Assembly: GCA_052144935.1 (NCBI GenBank)
Contig: JBKQPR010000158.1
Coordinates: forward strand, 1-22,639
Direction: 5' to 3'
DNA: 22,639 bases
Origin: JOPF133 sp052144935
Lineage (GTDB): Bacteria; Acidobacteriota; Terriglobia; Bryobacterales; Bryobacteraceae
A program made the position numbers and the translations under genes. Below the pieces are notes generated by a model. The model had not been told where the DNA came from. It worked only from the letters and a program-made list of their open reading frames with translations, and ran no database searches. This document shows positions 14,808-22,639 of this stretch, one piece after another; within the stretch, counting starts at the first letter, position 1, and every line of letters begins with the position of its first letter.

Positions 14808-16289
14808 ATGGCCCAGCCCACTACCGTATTGCCTGAGGAGTCCGGTTTTGTCCGCGGACTGAATCTTTTCGATGCCACCATGGTGGTGATCGGCGTCATG
14901 ATCGGCTCCGGCATCTTTATCGTCACCGCCGATATGTCGCGCCTCATCGGCAGCCCCGGCTGGATGCTGATGGCCTGGGTGCTCACCGGCCTGCTCACTA
15001 TCGCCGCCGCGCTGTCTTATGGAGAGCTGGCCTCCATGCTGCCGCACGCCGGCGGCATGTACGTATACCTGCGCGAGGCCTGGTCGCCGCTGTGGGGATT
15101 CCTCTACGGATGGACCCTCTTCACGGTCATCCAGACCGGCACCATCGCCGCCGTGGCGGTGGGGTTCGCGCGCTTCCTCTCGGTGGTCCTGCCGGCCGTC
15201 GGCGAGAGCCGCTACCTGATTGAGCCGATCCATCTTTCGTCCGGGTACGCGGTCTCGCTTTCGACCGCGCAACTGGTGGCCATCGCGGTGATCGTGCTGC
15301 TCACCTGGACCAATTCGCTCGGCCTCGAGTACGGCAAGATCGTGCAGAACCTTTTCACTTCGGCGAAGACCCTGGCCCTGGCCGCCCTGATCCTGGCGGG
15401 ACTGACCTTGGGCTGGAGCCCGGCGGCGGTGAAGATCAACTTCACGGATAATGTTCCGCTTTGGCTCCTTCGATCCTTCGCTCGGCGTCGCGGCAGCAGC
15501 TTTTTCGGGCTGCTGGTGGCCATCTGCGTGTCGCAATCGGGGTCCCTGTTTGCGGCCGACGCCTGGCATGACGTCACCCTCATCGCGGGGGAAGTGAAGG
15601 ATCCGCGCCGCAACCTGCCCAAGGCCCTGGCGCTCGGCTGCACTGCGGTATGCGTGCTCTATCTGCTGGCCAATGTCGCGTATCTGGTGGTGTTGCCGCT
15701 GCCGGCGATTCAGAATGCGCCCTCCGATCGCGTGGCCACCGCCATGCTGCAGGAGATCTTTCCCTGGTACGGTCCTGTGCTGATGGCCGTGGCCATCATG
15801 ATCTCGACCTTCGGATGCGTGAACAGCCTGGTGCTGGCGGGGGCGCGCGCCTTCTACGCCATGGCGCATGACGGGCTGTTTTTCAAGCCAGCCGGAACGC
15901 TCAACCGCGCCCGCGTGCCAGGCTGGTCGCTGATGGTCCAGTGTATCTGGGCTTCCTTCTTAGTGCTGCCGCGCACTTACGATGCCGCCACCGGCAAGTA
16001 CGGCAACTTATATAGCAATCTGCTGGACTATGTAATTTCGGCCGCGCTGCTATTCTACATCCTGACCATCGCGGGAGTATTCCGCCTGCGCTATAAACTC
16101 CCCAACGCCGAGCGCCCCTATCGCGTCACTGGTTATCCCTGGGTGCCGGGCTTCTACATTGTGGGCGCGGCCATCGTGCTGGTGATGCTGTTCGCCTACC
16201 GCCCAGCCACCACCTGGCCCGGGCTGGTGGTGGTCATCCTCGGCGGCGTGGTGTACGGCTTCATCCGGAAGCAATACCGTGTGACCTGA
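14808..16289 (+). CDS. APC-superfamily amino acid permease
   Basis: This 493-residue polytopic protein has about 12 hydrophobic segments. After NLFDATMVVIGVMIGSGIFI, the substrate-site helix 1 with the unwound GSGIF, come LSYGELASMLPHAGGMYVYL and SLFAADAWHDVTLIAGEVKD followed by PRRNLPKAL, all hallmarks of the LAT/APC amino acid antiporter group. It would move amino acids across the inner membrane. Residues 217-232 (PLWLLRSFARRRGSSFF) are unlike the family. The +1 frame over the same bases reads FGSFDPSLGVAAAAF, as expected, which implies two compensating indels near 15459 and in the T-run at 15501-15505. The stop precedes a hairpin shared with the convergent kinase gene. Confidence 0.85.
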   Translation: MAQPTTVLPEESGFVRGLNLFDATMVVIGVMIGSGIFIVTADMSRLIGSPGWMLMAWVLTGLLTIAAALSYGELASMLPHAGGMYVYLREAWSPLWGFLYGWTLFTVIQTGTIAAVAVGFARFLSVVLPAVGESRYLIEPIHLSSGYAVSLSTAQLVAIAVIVLLTWTNSLGLEYGKIVQNLFTSAKTLALAALILAGLTLGWSPAAVKINFTDNVPLWLLRSFARRRGSSFFGLLVAICVSQSGSLFAADAWHDVTLIAGEVKDPRRNLPKALALGCTAVCVLYLLANVAYLVVLPLPAIQNAPSDRVATAMLQEIFPWYGPVLMAVAIMISTFGCVNSLVLAGARAFYAMAHDGLFFKPAGTLNRARVPGWSLMVQCIWASFLVLPRTYDAATGKYGNLYSNLLDYVISAALLFYILTIAGVFRLRYKLPNAERPYRVTGYPWVPGFYIVGAAIVLVMLFAYRPATTWPGLVVVILGGVVYGFIRKQYRVT

Positions 16290-16295
16290 GCTGTA

Positions 16296-16325
16296 AGCGG
16301 ACCGAAACCAGGAGGGGGGTCCGCT
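16296..16325. terminator. Hairpin between convergent genes
   Basis: AGCGGACC (16296-16303) and GGTCCGCT (16318-16325) form a perfect 8-bp stem with a 14-base loop, 6 bases after the permease stop and 32 bases beyond the kinase stop. No U-run follows on either strand, so termination would be atypical or Rho-assisted. Confidence 0.45.
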
Positions 16326-16357
16326 CTTCGAGACCGGCCCGTTCGCCAACGCAGCCC

Positions 16358-18940
16358 TTACCGGTCTTCCAGCAGCCGCGGCCAATTCAGAATCACTACG
16401 AATGGGGTAGTGGCCGGATCTCTGGTCTCCTCCGGCGTGATCATCAGGAAGCGCTGGCCATCCTTGGAAACGATGAACCGATTCCGCCCCTGCGTGGGTG
16501 TGTGGACCGGAAACAGCGCCTTGGGCGGACCCGGCGCGCCCTGCGCGGAAACCTCGGCCGCCATCATGCCGGCATGGGCAAAGTAGAAGATCTCGCGCCC
16601 GTCGCCGCGCCATTGGGGCTCGCCGCCGCTCGCCGTCGAGAGCTGCCACCGCTGGCCGTTCGGCAAGGGCTGCAAGTACAGGTCGCTTCCGCGGCTGCTC
16701 TCCTGGGACCGGTAGATCACCGCATGGCCATCGGGTGAGACCACCGCCTCATCCTGGCGGTAGGGCACGCCGAAGAGCGGTGATGGGGTGTGCTGGCTGG
16801 CGGTCAACGGCAAAACCCAAAGCTCGCGGCTGGATTTGGGATTGAGCACCGAGTAGATAAGTTTCCCATCGGAGGACCAATCCAGCACGGTCTTATCCTC
16901 GCTCGACTCCAGCAGCGTTCGCTCCGGGCCGGTTCCGAAGGAGGATTTGGCGTAAATGTCGCGACGCCCGCGGCGGTCCGAGCTATAGGCGATTTCGGAA
17001 CCATCCGGCGACCAGGTGGGGTTGGATTCATCGGCCGGGTCGAAGGTCACGGCGGTTTTGGTTCCTCGCGTCAGATCGAATACCCAGATGTCGCGCTTGC
17101 CATTGGTGTCCCGAATGCATACCGCGAGCCGTTGCCCGTCGGGGGAGAGAGCCGGATTCGAATAGTCGGCGGCCTCTCCCAAAGTTCCGGTCACGTTGCC
17201 ACTCCGGCCGTACCACGTCAGCCGGCTCGGATTCGTCACCGCGCCCTGCCGGAAGACCAGTACGCCGTTACGGGAGACCGAGAACCAACCGTAGGGTGAG
17301 TTAGGGGAGCTGGCTACCCCACTCACCAGGGTCCGTGCATCGCCGATAAGCGTTCCACGGCCGGCATCAAACCGTTGCGCCACCAGGGAACCGCCTTCCA
17401 GGTAAAGCAGGTAATCCGGCGGCGCGAACAAGGCCTGGCTGGCTTTGCTCAGCAGCAGCTTGGGGTCTTTCCCGTCCAAGGGGGCCAGCCAGGTTTCCAG
17501 CGCCGTGGTCTGCCGCTTCACGAACAGGAAGCTCTTCCCGTCCGGCAGCGCCTGCGGCAGCTCGTGCAGGCCTTCAGCGGATTTCTGAACCGTCACTTGT
17601 TTGCGGCCGGCGCTTTTTTCCACCCAAAACAGGCCTTTTTCGGCAATGCCGAAGAAATAGGACCCCGCCGGCCCCCAGGCGAAATCGCTCACCTTTTCCC
17701 GCAGCACCTCGCTTCGCAGGCCGGTTAGGTCGACCCGGCTGATCATGTTGCCGTCCGGGATGGCGATCGAACTGCTGTCAGCCGACCACCGTGGATCGTT
17801 GTAAGGCAGATTCTGGAAGGGCGCCGATTCACCGGTAGAGACCCGGTACATCCACAGCCTGGGACCGCCACCGGAAGGCGGCGGGTCCACCGCAAACAGA
17901 ATGCGTGCTCCGTCCGGCGAAACCGCCGGCCAGGAATACCGATAGAATCTCTCGCCCGGCGGCGGATCTACGGTGAAGCGGACCAGCGGTGCGGGAGCGG
18001 GCTTCTCGCTCCAGTGAATCCATCCGATAGCCGCGGCCACCGAGGCCAGCGCGGCCGCCAGCAACCACGGAAGCCAGAACCGCTTCGGACGCGCCGTGGG
18101 CTGGACCACCGCCGCAGGAGCCGCCAACGCGCTCGAACCACCCGCCAACCACTCGATCTCCGCTTTCAGGTCGCGCGCCGACTGCCAGCGCTCGTCGGGG
18201 TCCTTCGCCAGGCAGCGCATCAGCACGCGGTCTAGCGCGGGCGGCGACACCGGCAGCAGGCTCGAGATCGGCGGCGGCTGGGCAGTCATGATCGCCGCGA
18301 TCAGGCTGGCCGAGTTGGCCGCCTCGAATGCGCGCCGGCCCGTCAGGATCTCATAGAGCACCAACCCAAATGAGAAGATATCGCTGCGGAAATCGGCCTC
18401 TTGCCCTTGCAGTTGCTCCGGCGCCATGTACTGCATGGTGCCGACGATGGAGCCTTCCTGTGTGTGCGCCTGGGTGACGGTCTCTTCGGTCACCGCCGGC
18501 TTGAAACTCCCTTCCCGCTTTGCCAGGCCGAAGTCCAGCAGCTTCAGCCCGGATTTCGTGACCAGAATGTTGGCCGGTTTCAGGTCGCGATGCACGATGC
18601 CCTTGCGATGTGCGGCATCCAGGGCCCCGGCGATTTGTGCCGCGGCCTTCAGTGCCTGGTCCAGCGGAAGAGGGCCTTTGATCGGACTGCCGTCGATGAA
18701 CTCCATCACCAGGTAGTTCGGACCAACGTCGTACAGCGTGCAAATATTGGGATGGTTGAGCGCGGAGATGGCCCGCGCCTCGCCTTCAAACCGCTCCGTG
18801 AACTGTTGTTTCGCGACCTTGATCGCGACCATGCGTTCCAGGCGGGTATCGCGGGCTTTGTAGACCTCGCCCATGCCACCTGTGCCCAGGATGCCGAGAA
18901 TCTCGTAGGGGCCGATGCGAGTGCCGGGAGATAGAGCCAT
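16358..18940 (-). CDS. PknB-type Ser/Thr protein kinase with PD40 (WD40-like) beta-propeller
   Basis: From ATG 18938-18940 (GGAGA 7 bases upstream) it is 860 residues; the frame is open further upstream but only in poor-quality sequence. Kinase domain about 11-265: Gly-loop GTGGMGEVYKARD, catalytic Lys41 (VAIKV), Glu54, HRDLKPAN (Asp119), DFGLA (Asp136), GTMQYMAPEQ and DIFSFGLVLYEILTGRRAF. All catalytic residues are present, so it should be active. A membrane helix (about 288-307, FWLPWLLAAALASVAAAIGW) separates it from an outer region (320-855) with PD40 blades: VSPDGARILFA, LSPDGQRLAVC, WSPDGSEIAYSSDRRGRRDI and VSPDGHAVIYRS. This architecture is strongly expanded in Acidobacteria. The propeller probably senses something outside the membrane, with unknown ligand and substrate. 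A perfect TATAAT lies just upstream. Confidence 0.9.
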   Translation of the reverse strand: MALSPGTRIGPYEILGILGTGGMGEVYKARDTRLERMVAIKVAKQQFTERFEGEARAISALNHPNICTLYDVGPNYLVMEFIDGSPIKGPLPLDQALKAAAQIAGALDAAHRKGIVHRDLKPANILVTKSGLKLLDFGLAKREGSFKPAVTEETVTQAHTQEGSIVGTMQYMAPEQLQGQEADFRSDIFSFGLVLYEILTGRRAFEAANSASLIAAIMTAQPPPISSLLPVSPPALDRVLMRCLAKDPDERWQSARDLKAEIEWLAGGSSALAAPAAVVQPTARPKRFWLPWLLAAALASVAAAIGWIHWSEKPAPAPLVRFTVDPPPGERFYRYSWPAVSPDGARILFAVDPPPSGGGPRLWMYRVSTGESAPFQNLPYNDPRWSADSSSIAIPDGNMISRVDLTGLRSEVLREKVSDFAWGPAGSYFFGIAEKGLFWVEKSAGRKQVTVQKSAEGLHELPQALPDGKSFLFVKRQTTALETWLAPLDGKDPKLLLSKASQALFAPPDYLLYLEGGSLVAQRFDAGRGTLIGDARTLVSGVASSPNSPYGWFSVSRNGVLVFRQGAVTNPSRLTWYGRSGNVTGTLGEAADYSNPALSPDGQRLAVCIRDTNGKRDIWVFDLTRGTKTAVTFDPADESNPTWSPDGSEIAYSSDRRGRRDIYAKSSFGTGPERTLLESSEDKTVLDWSSDGKLIYSVLNPKSSRELWVLPLTASQHTPSPLFGVPYRQDEAVVSPDGHAVIYRSQESSRGSDLYLQPLPNGQRWQLSTASGGEPQWRGDGREIFYFAHAGMMAAEVSAQGAPGPPKALFPVHTPTQGRNRFIVSKDGQRFLMITPEETRDPATTPFVVILNWPRLLEDR

Positions 18941-18953
18941 AAGAAGCTCTCCG

Positions 18954-18959
18954 ATTATA
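18954..18959 (-). promoter_or_regulatory. -10 element (TATAAT) of the kinase gene
   Basis: A consensus TATAAT lies 13 bases before the start codon on the minus strand; no TTGACA-like -35 is visible at 16-18 bases. A transcript starting 6-8 bases downstream would begin inside the GGAGAG ribosome site, giving a leader of about 5-8 bases. Confidence 0.4.
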
Positions 18960-19524
18960 TCCCACAGCCTTGCCGGCCCTGGCTCTCCTTGGGTGGTCCG
19001 GCTTCGCTTTGAAAGGCCGGCTGTGTGTCCGGTCAGAGCGAATGCGCGCTGTATGTCTGAAACAAGTTCCAGTTTGTTGGACATTCGGAAAATGGCCCCG
19101 GATGTTCTGGGAAATTACCCCGGGAAGACCCGTGAGGCAAATCGGTTACCCATAACCCGCTTGCGACTGGCCACGCCCCCGCTGAATCGATAGCTTAACC
19201 CGAGGGACCCCGGGAGGCCGGCGAAAACTCGCGTCCGCGCGGAGCGCCTTTTAATTCGTCTAATCTAAGGGGACGGCCCCCCTGTGGTTGTGTAGTTGAG
19301 TCACAAATCCGGCTAATCTGAGCCCGTTTTTCGGTTTTGGGGCTGGAGACGAGTGTTTGGATGCGGGAGCGGGCGCGAACAAGCCGGCGGTAGAGAGGCC
19401 TCACGAAATCAACCGTGACTCCACAAAGCAGCCGCGGAACCCACCGCACCGGTCGGGGTTGGCGTCCGCATTTGGACTCCCAAACGCCGCTTCCGAGGAA
19501 TGTCTGTAACACTGTTGAGGAATT
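18960..19524. other. Spacer between kinase promoter and tRNA-Pro; no gene recognised
   Basis: The kinase frame continues open to 19084, but its translation has no domain character. A long minus-strand frame from 19569 starts inside the tRNA (spurious MGCKRSRVQISAA type), so it is rejected. CCGGCTT-6-GAAAGGCCGG around 19006-19027 may be a relic of a dispersed hairpin. Two TAATCT boxes occur at 19260-19320. Nothing else is supported. Confidence 0.5.
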
Positions 19525-19602
19525 TGGTCGGGCCGCCGAGATTTGAACTCGGGACCTCTTGCACCCCAAGCAAGCGCGCTAGCCAGGCTGCGCCACGGCC
19601 CG
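19525..19602 (-). tRNA. tRNA-Pro (anticodon GGG)
   Basis: On the minus strand the acceptor CGGGCCG pairs with CGGCCCG, followed by discriminator A and an encoded CCA (19525-19527). The D arm contains GCGCAGCCTGGCTAGCGCGC. The anticodon arm is CTTGC-TTGGGGT-GCAAG, giving anticodon GGG at 19565-19567, which reads CCC and CCU proline codons. The T arm is CCGAG-TTCAAAT-CTCGG. Length with CCA is 78. All stems pair, so it should be functional. Confidence 0.95.
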
Positions 19603-19755
19603 TATCGCTACCAGTCTATCACGCTAATCGGTCTACCACGGCGATACTTCAATGAATCTCTTGGAGCACTCGCCTTTCCGCTGTGGCGCCCGGTCCAGCC
19701 CGGAATCGCGGAATACCGAATGCCGGCCGCGGTTGGCTGATAGCATACTCATAGA

Positions 19756-20580
19756 GTGCCCGGCCCGCTCTACATCGTCGCCACCCCCATAGGCAACCTG
19801 GAGGACATCACCTACCGCGCCGTGCGGGTGCTCCGGGAGGCCTCGCTAATCGCCTGCGAGGACACCCGGCATACCCGCAACCTGCTGGAACACTACGGCA
19901 TCCGGACCCCCACCATCAGCTATCACGAGCACAATGAAACCGAACGCGCCGCGGAGCTGGTGGCGCGTATGCTGGCGGGCGAATCCGTGGCGCTGGTGAC
20001 GGACGCCGGCACGCCGCTGGTGTCCGACCCGGGGTACCGGCTGGTCAGCGCGGCGATTCTCAACCAAATCCCGGTGCTGCCGATCCCCGGCCCTTCGGCG
20101 GCGCTCACTGCGCTGGCCGGGTCCGGACTGCCCACCGACGCCTTCCACTTCGGCGGCTTCCTGCCGCACAAACCGGGACAGCGCGCCAAGGTTTTGGAAG
20201 CGCTGGCCGGCGAGGAGGCGACGCTGGTTTTCTACGAGGCGCCGCACCGCATTCTGGAGGCGCTGGAAGCCATCGAAGCGGCGCTCGGCCCGCGGCCCGT
20301 GGTGGTGGCTCGCGAGCTCACCAAGGTCCACGAAGAGTTTCTGCGCGGCGCGGCGGGCGAAATCCGCGATCGGCTTGCCGCGCGCGAAGCGGTGAAGGGC
20401 GAATTCACGATCCTGATCGGCAAGGCCACTCAGCCGCCGCCCGACCACACTCCCATGAACGAGGCCGTCGAGGCCCTGGTGCGCGCCGGCGCGCCGCGTA
20501 TGGACGCCATCAAGCAGGTGGCCCGCCGCCGCGGTCTCTCCAAACGGGCGGTGTACGACCAGTTGTTGCGCCAGAAGTAG
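19756..20580 (+). CDS. rsmI: 16S rRNA (cytidine-1402-2'-O)-methyltransferase RsmI
   Basis: This 274-residue SAM-dependent methyltransferase modifies C1402 in the decoding centre of 16S rRNA. Tetrapyrrole-methylase-fold blocks occur in order: LYIVATPIGNLEDITYRAVRVL, IACEDTRHTRNLL, SYHEHNE, VTDAGTPLVSDPGYRLV, PIPGPSAALTAL and FHFGGFLP. The C-terminal extension ends in MDAIKQVARRRGLSKRAVYDQLL, the helix-turn-helix-like tail typical of RsmI. Length is normal (about 275-290). GTG 19756 is chosen because the PGPLYIVATPIGN block follows immediately; no ribosome site is visible and CATACT lies just upstream (19743-19748), so the message may be leaderless. It stands alone, with a hairpin over its stop codon. 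Confidence 0.93.
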   Translation: MPGPLYIVATPIGNLEDITYRAVRVLREASLIACEDTRHTRNLLEHYGIRTPTISYHEHNETERAAELVARMLAGESVALVTDAGTPLVSDPGYRLVSAAILNQIPVLPIPGPSAALTALAGSGLPTDAFHFGGFLPHKPGQRAKVLEALAGEEATLVFYEAPHRILEALEAIEAALGPRPVVVARELTKVHEEFLRGAAGEIRDRLAAREAVKGEFTILIGKATQPPPDHTPMNEAVEALVRAGAPRMDAIKQVARRRGLSKRAVYDQLLRQK

Positions 20581-20617
20581 CGTGGCGCTTCCCTGCCCTG
20601 CGCTCGGCCGCCACGCT
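20579..20617 (+). terminator. Hairpin overlapping the rsmI stop codon
   Basis: AGCGTGGCG (20579-20587), which uses the last two bases of the TAG stop, pairs with CGCCACGCT (20609-20617): a perfect 9-bp stem with a 21-base loop. A small TCCTG-TC-AGGA stem follows. There is no U-run, so strength is uncertain. Confidence 0.4.
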
Positions 20618-20788
20618 GTCCTGTCAGGAAAAATCGTGGGTAGATTCGGGTGATAGTCTGGCCGGCGGCCATCGGGGCGCTGATCGGCCACGGGGATGTC
20701 CAGGGCCAACTGGCGGGCCTGCCTCTCAACTACACCACGTGCCAGATCGGTCGAGCACGTGACGAAATGGAAGCGTCAGGCTTCGTGT

Positions 20789-21071
20789 TTATCCGGGAAT
20801 CCATATCTTGCCGGCGGCGATCAACTCGGTTCCCGGCAGGCAGGGGAATTGCCTCGGACGACCTGGCGAAGAATGCCAAGCCTTTGTAGCTGGTCAGGTA
20901 TTGATAGTTGGTGCGGAAAACACCGCCTTCCGCATAGACCACCAGCGGTTGGGCCGTGCAGCCGAGCAGCTTAGTGAACTCCTCCGGCTTGCGGCGCACC
21001 ACGGCGGCTTCCCGCGTGCCGTCCCCTCGCCCGGCCAGCTTGCTCAAATGCCACCGCGCGAAGGAGGGCTG
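20789..21071 (-). pseudogene. C-terminal remnant of an unidentified protein, frameshifted
   Basis: The minus strand reads WHLSKLAGRGDGTREAAVVR, then a stretch with PLVVYAEGGVFRTNYQYLTSYKG and LAFFARSSEAIPLP, which is clearly protein-like. At about 20834-20843 a CTGC duplication (CTGCCTGC) shifts the frame. If one unit is removed the protein continues GTELIAAGKIWIPG and ends at TAA 20789-20791, a sensible C-terminus. Upstream, an in-frame TGA at 21072-21074 cuts it off, 17 bases beyond the stop of the TIGR03437 gene on the same strand. It is therefore a relic missing its N-terminus. I do not recognise the family. Confidence 0.55.
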
Positions 21072-21090
21072 TCACGGTAGCGCAATCCAA

Positions 21091-22515
21091 TCACTGCACA
21101 GCGATCGTCACAATATTGGAAGGCCGCCCGGCGCTGGCCGCGAAGCTGATCTGGAGCGGCACCACACTACCTGACATCGCGTCCGCGGGAATCTGCACAT
21201 TCACCTGGTACAAGCCCACGAATCCGGGCGCGAGGCCGGAGAACTGTACCGGTGCATTGCAGAAGGTAAGTAACCCGGAAGAACCGGGGCATCCTATGCG
21301 TACAGCAGGCTGCGCCGCCGTGGGCGAAAGACCGGTCGCGGCAGCGCCGTCGATGGGCGGATTTTGCACCGCCCCGAGCCCCGTCGTGTAGATCGAAATG
21401 TACTCGCCTTTTGCCGCAGGCCTGGACCCTGGGAACGCTCCCGTGGGCGCCGCAATCGTCGCCGTGCCCGCGATCAGCACCGCCCCTTGTCCCGACCCCG
21501 CCTGATTGGTCGTGAAAATCTGCGGAGCCGTCTGGATCGAAGCGGTGACCGTATTCGAGGTCGTCCCACCCGACACCACCGCGATGTTGGCCACACTGCC
21601 CGCGCTCTCCCACGGCACGACAAAGTCGATCTGACCAGCGGAAGCATAGTATATGGGCGCCGCGGTTCCGTTTACCAGCACCTGCACTCCACCGAGCGTC
21701 GTGGGCAACGGAAACGAGGCCACCACCGGCGCCGCCGCCAACTGCGAACCATACAGAGCCACGAACATGCCTGGCGACAATCCCACCGCGAAGGAATTCG
21801 TCGCGGAATCCGAGGTCACCGAGACCGGACCGGCCGCATTCTGAACGCCATTGGGGTAAATCGTCGGGCCAGCCGAGGTGAGCAGCGGATCCGAGAGCCC
21901 TCCGGCGCTGCCAGGCGTATTGACGGACACGTTGTACACCGTGGAAGGGGTAATCGAGCTCGTGGGAACCGCGGCCGTCAATTGTGTGCTGCTTGAGAAC
22001 GAGGTGGTCAGCGGGTTCCCATTCAGCCAGATCGCCGAGTTCGCCGTGAAATTGCTTCCATTCACCGTCAGCTTATATCCGGAGCTCGCCGCGGTGAGCG
22101 AAGCGCTGCTCAGCCGTGGAGCCGTGGTGGGTACAGCCAGATCCCAGACGCCGCGCCCGGTAGTGGCCACGCGCAGGATTCTTGCCCCCCGATGCAGGTT
22201 CAGGCTGGTAGTGTTCACCAGCGGAAATCCGGATGCCAAAGGGTACCAGGAAGCGCCTCCGTCCGAACTCCTGAAGACGGAAGAAGCCGTGCCGAGGTAC
22301 ATCGTGTTGGGCAGATCGGGGTCCACCACCAGGTCCTGCGGAGCGTCTACGACATTGGGGCCGAAACTCCTGGCCTGTAAGCTCATGCCACCATCGCTGC
22401 TCACCAACAAGGGAGCCGGCAACAAGCCGTTGAACTGCAGCGCATACAACTGATTCGGGTTGGCCGGATCGATGCCGATCCCCACGAAATTGGTGGATGA
22501 CGAGACCGTTACCAC
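21091..22515 (-). CDS. Exported-type protein with BNR, IPT/TIG and TIGR03437 domains, probably 5'-truncated
   Basis: The open frame gives 474 residues from a GTG at 22513-22515. Residues 1-125 are BNR/propeller repeats (GIGIDPANPNQLYALQ, VFRSSDGGASWYPL). Residues about 130-220 form an IPT/TIG Ig-like fold (YKLTVNGSNFTANSAIWLNG). Residues 225-474 match the Solibacter-type TIGR03437 C-terminal domain: FVALYGSQLA, VQVLVNGTAAPIYYASAGQI, DFVVPWE, GEYISIYTTGLGAVQNPP and GLYQVNVQIP. Proteins of this kind normally begin with a signal peptide and many more propeller blades. Here an in-frame stop lies at 22558-22560, no signal peptide is present and no ribosome site precedes the GTG, so the gene appears broken or frameshifted at its 5' end. 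The role is presumably extracellular binding or adhesion. Confidence 0.75.
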   Translation of the reverse strand: MVTVSSSTNFVGIGIDPANPNQLYALQFNGLLPAPLLVSSDGGMSLQARSFGPNVVDAPQDLVVDPDLPNTMYLGTASSVFRSSDGGASWYPLASGFPLVNTTSLNLHRGARILRVATTGRGVWDLAVPTTAPRLSSASLTAASSGYKLTVNGSNFTANSAIWLNGNPLTTSFSSSTQLTAAVPTSSITPSTVYNVSVNTPGSAGGLSDPLLTSAGPTIYPNGVQNAAGPVSVTSDSATNSFAVGLSPGMFVALYGSQLAAAPVVASFPLPTTLGGVQVLVNGTAAPIYYASAGQIDFVVPWESAGSVANIAVVSGGTTSNTVTASIQTAPQIFTTNQAGSGQGAVLIAGTATIAAPTGAFPGSRPAAKGEYISIYTTGLGAVQNPPIDGAAATGLSPTAAQPAVRIGCPGSSGLLTFCNAPVQFSGLAPGFVGLYQVNVQIPADAMSGSVVPLQISFAASAGRPSNIVTIAVQ

Positions 22516-22540
22516 TTGGATCCGGCGTGAAAACGCGGTT

Positions 22541-22639
22541 TCACGGCTGAAGGGGCTTCAATCTGGCAGCCCTGGCGAGTATCGTTTCGGCGAGGCTTTC
22601 TATCATCGGTGAAGGTCGGAGTCTGAGCACCGGACGATT
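22541..22639 (-). CDS. Possible C-terminal end of an unidentified protein running off the window
   Basis: A frame open to the window edge reads RPVLRLRPSPMIESLAETIL, then ARAARLKPLQP and a TGA at 22541-22543. The helical composition is plausible for a real protein end, but 32 residues are too few for assignment. It lies directly upstream of the truncated TIGR03437 gene, so either it is the neighbouring gene or it marks the breakpoint that removed the 5' end of that gene. Confidence 0.3.
   Translation of the reverse strand, partial: NRPVLRLRPSPMIESLAETILARAARLKPLQP

Noticed and set aside
19195..19569. 124-codon minus-strand open frame beginning in the tRNA
   Set aside because: It starts inside tRNA-Pro; MGCKRSRVQISAARP-type N-termini are a familiar artefact of translating tRNA genes.
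19525..19602. Integration site (att) at the tRNA 3' end
   Set aside because: No duplicated tRNA 3' end or integrase gene is visible in the window, and the genes on both sides look chromosomal.

Overview
This GC-rich window most likely comes from an Acidobacteria chromosome of the Solibacter/Bryobacterales type. The evidence is a secreted protein ending in the Solibacter-type TIGR03437 C-terminal domain, a PknB-like kinase fused to PD40/WD40-like beta-propeller repeats, a very large BNR/sortilin-like propeller protein, and dispersed intergenic palindromes. The taxonomic call is inference from gene families, not from a marker gene. The only RNA gene seen is a tRNA-Pro.

Layout. 1-1390 is a scarred accessory patch: an orphan Phd/YefM-like antitoxin (minus), a perfect palindrome resembling an operator, a cupin gene broken inside its metal-binding motif by an inverted copy of the tail of a coiled-coil gene, and then the intact coiled-coil gene. 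1551-4983 is a tight four-gene operon: a small acidic YbjN/YjfI-like protein, PspA/IM30, a membrane-anchored DUF4178-like protein and a large anchored coiled-coil protein with a low-complexity tail. This PspA-centred membrane module is the best candidate in the window for a poorly described system. 5118-7346 encodes a secreted multidomain erythromycin-esterase-family hydrolase. A 33-bp perfect inverted repeat separates it from a convergent Rieske oxygenase whose last codons lie in the repeat. A four-hairpin array separates the Rieske gene from a divergent kynureninase-like PLP enzyme. 9839-10266 holds a second, decayed copy of the coiled-coil gene (in-frame stop) joined to the 3' half of a YqcC-like gene.

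10431-13829 encodes a 1132-residue exported BNR propeller protein with three Gly/Ala/Arg-rich insertions. 14327-14644 is a small DUF5658-like membrane protein. 14808-16289 is an APC-family permease with what looks like a compensated double frameshift. 16358-18940 is the kinase/PD40 protein. 19525-19602 is tRNA-Pro(GGG), followed by rsmI (19756-20580). 20789-21071 is a decayed gene remnant. 21091-22515 is the TIGR03437 protein, which looks 5'-truncated. A possible gene end runs off the right edge.

Functional picture: the PspA operon is an envelope-maintenance unit. The Rieske and PLP enzymes share a divergent intergenic region and may act in one catabolic route. Most other genes are exported or sensory proteins typical of soil Acidobacteria. 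The two coiled-coil gene copies, each next to a truncated gene, point to local recombination at this family.
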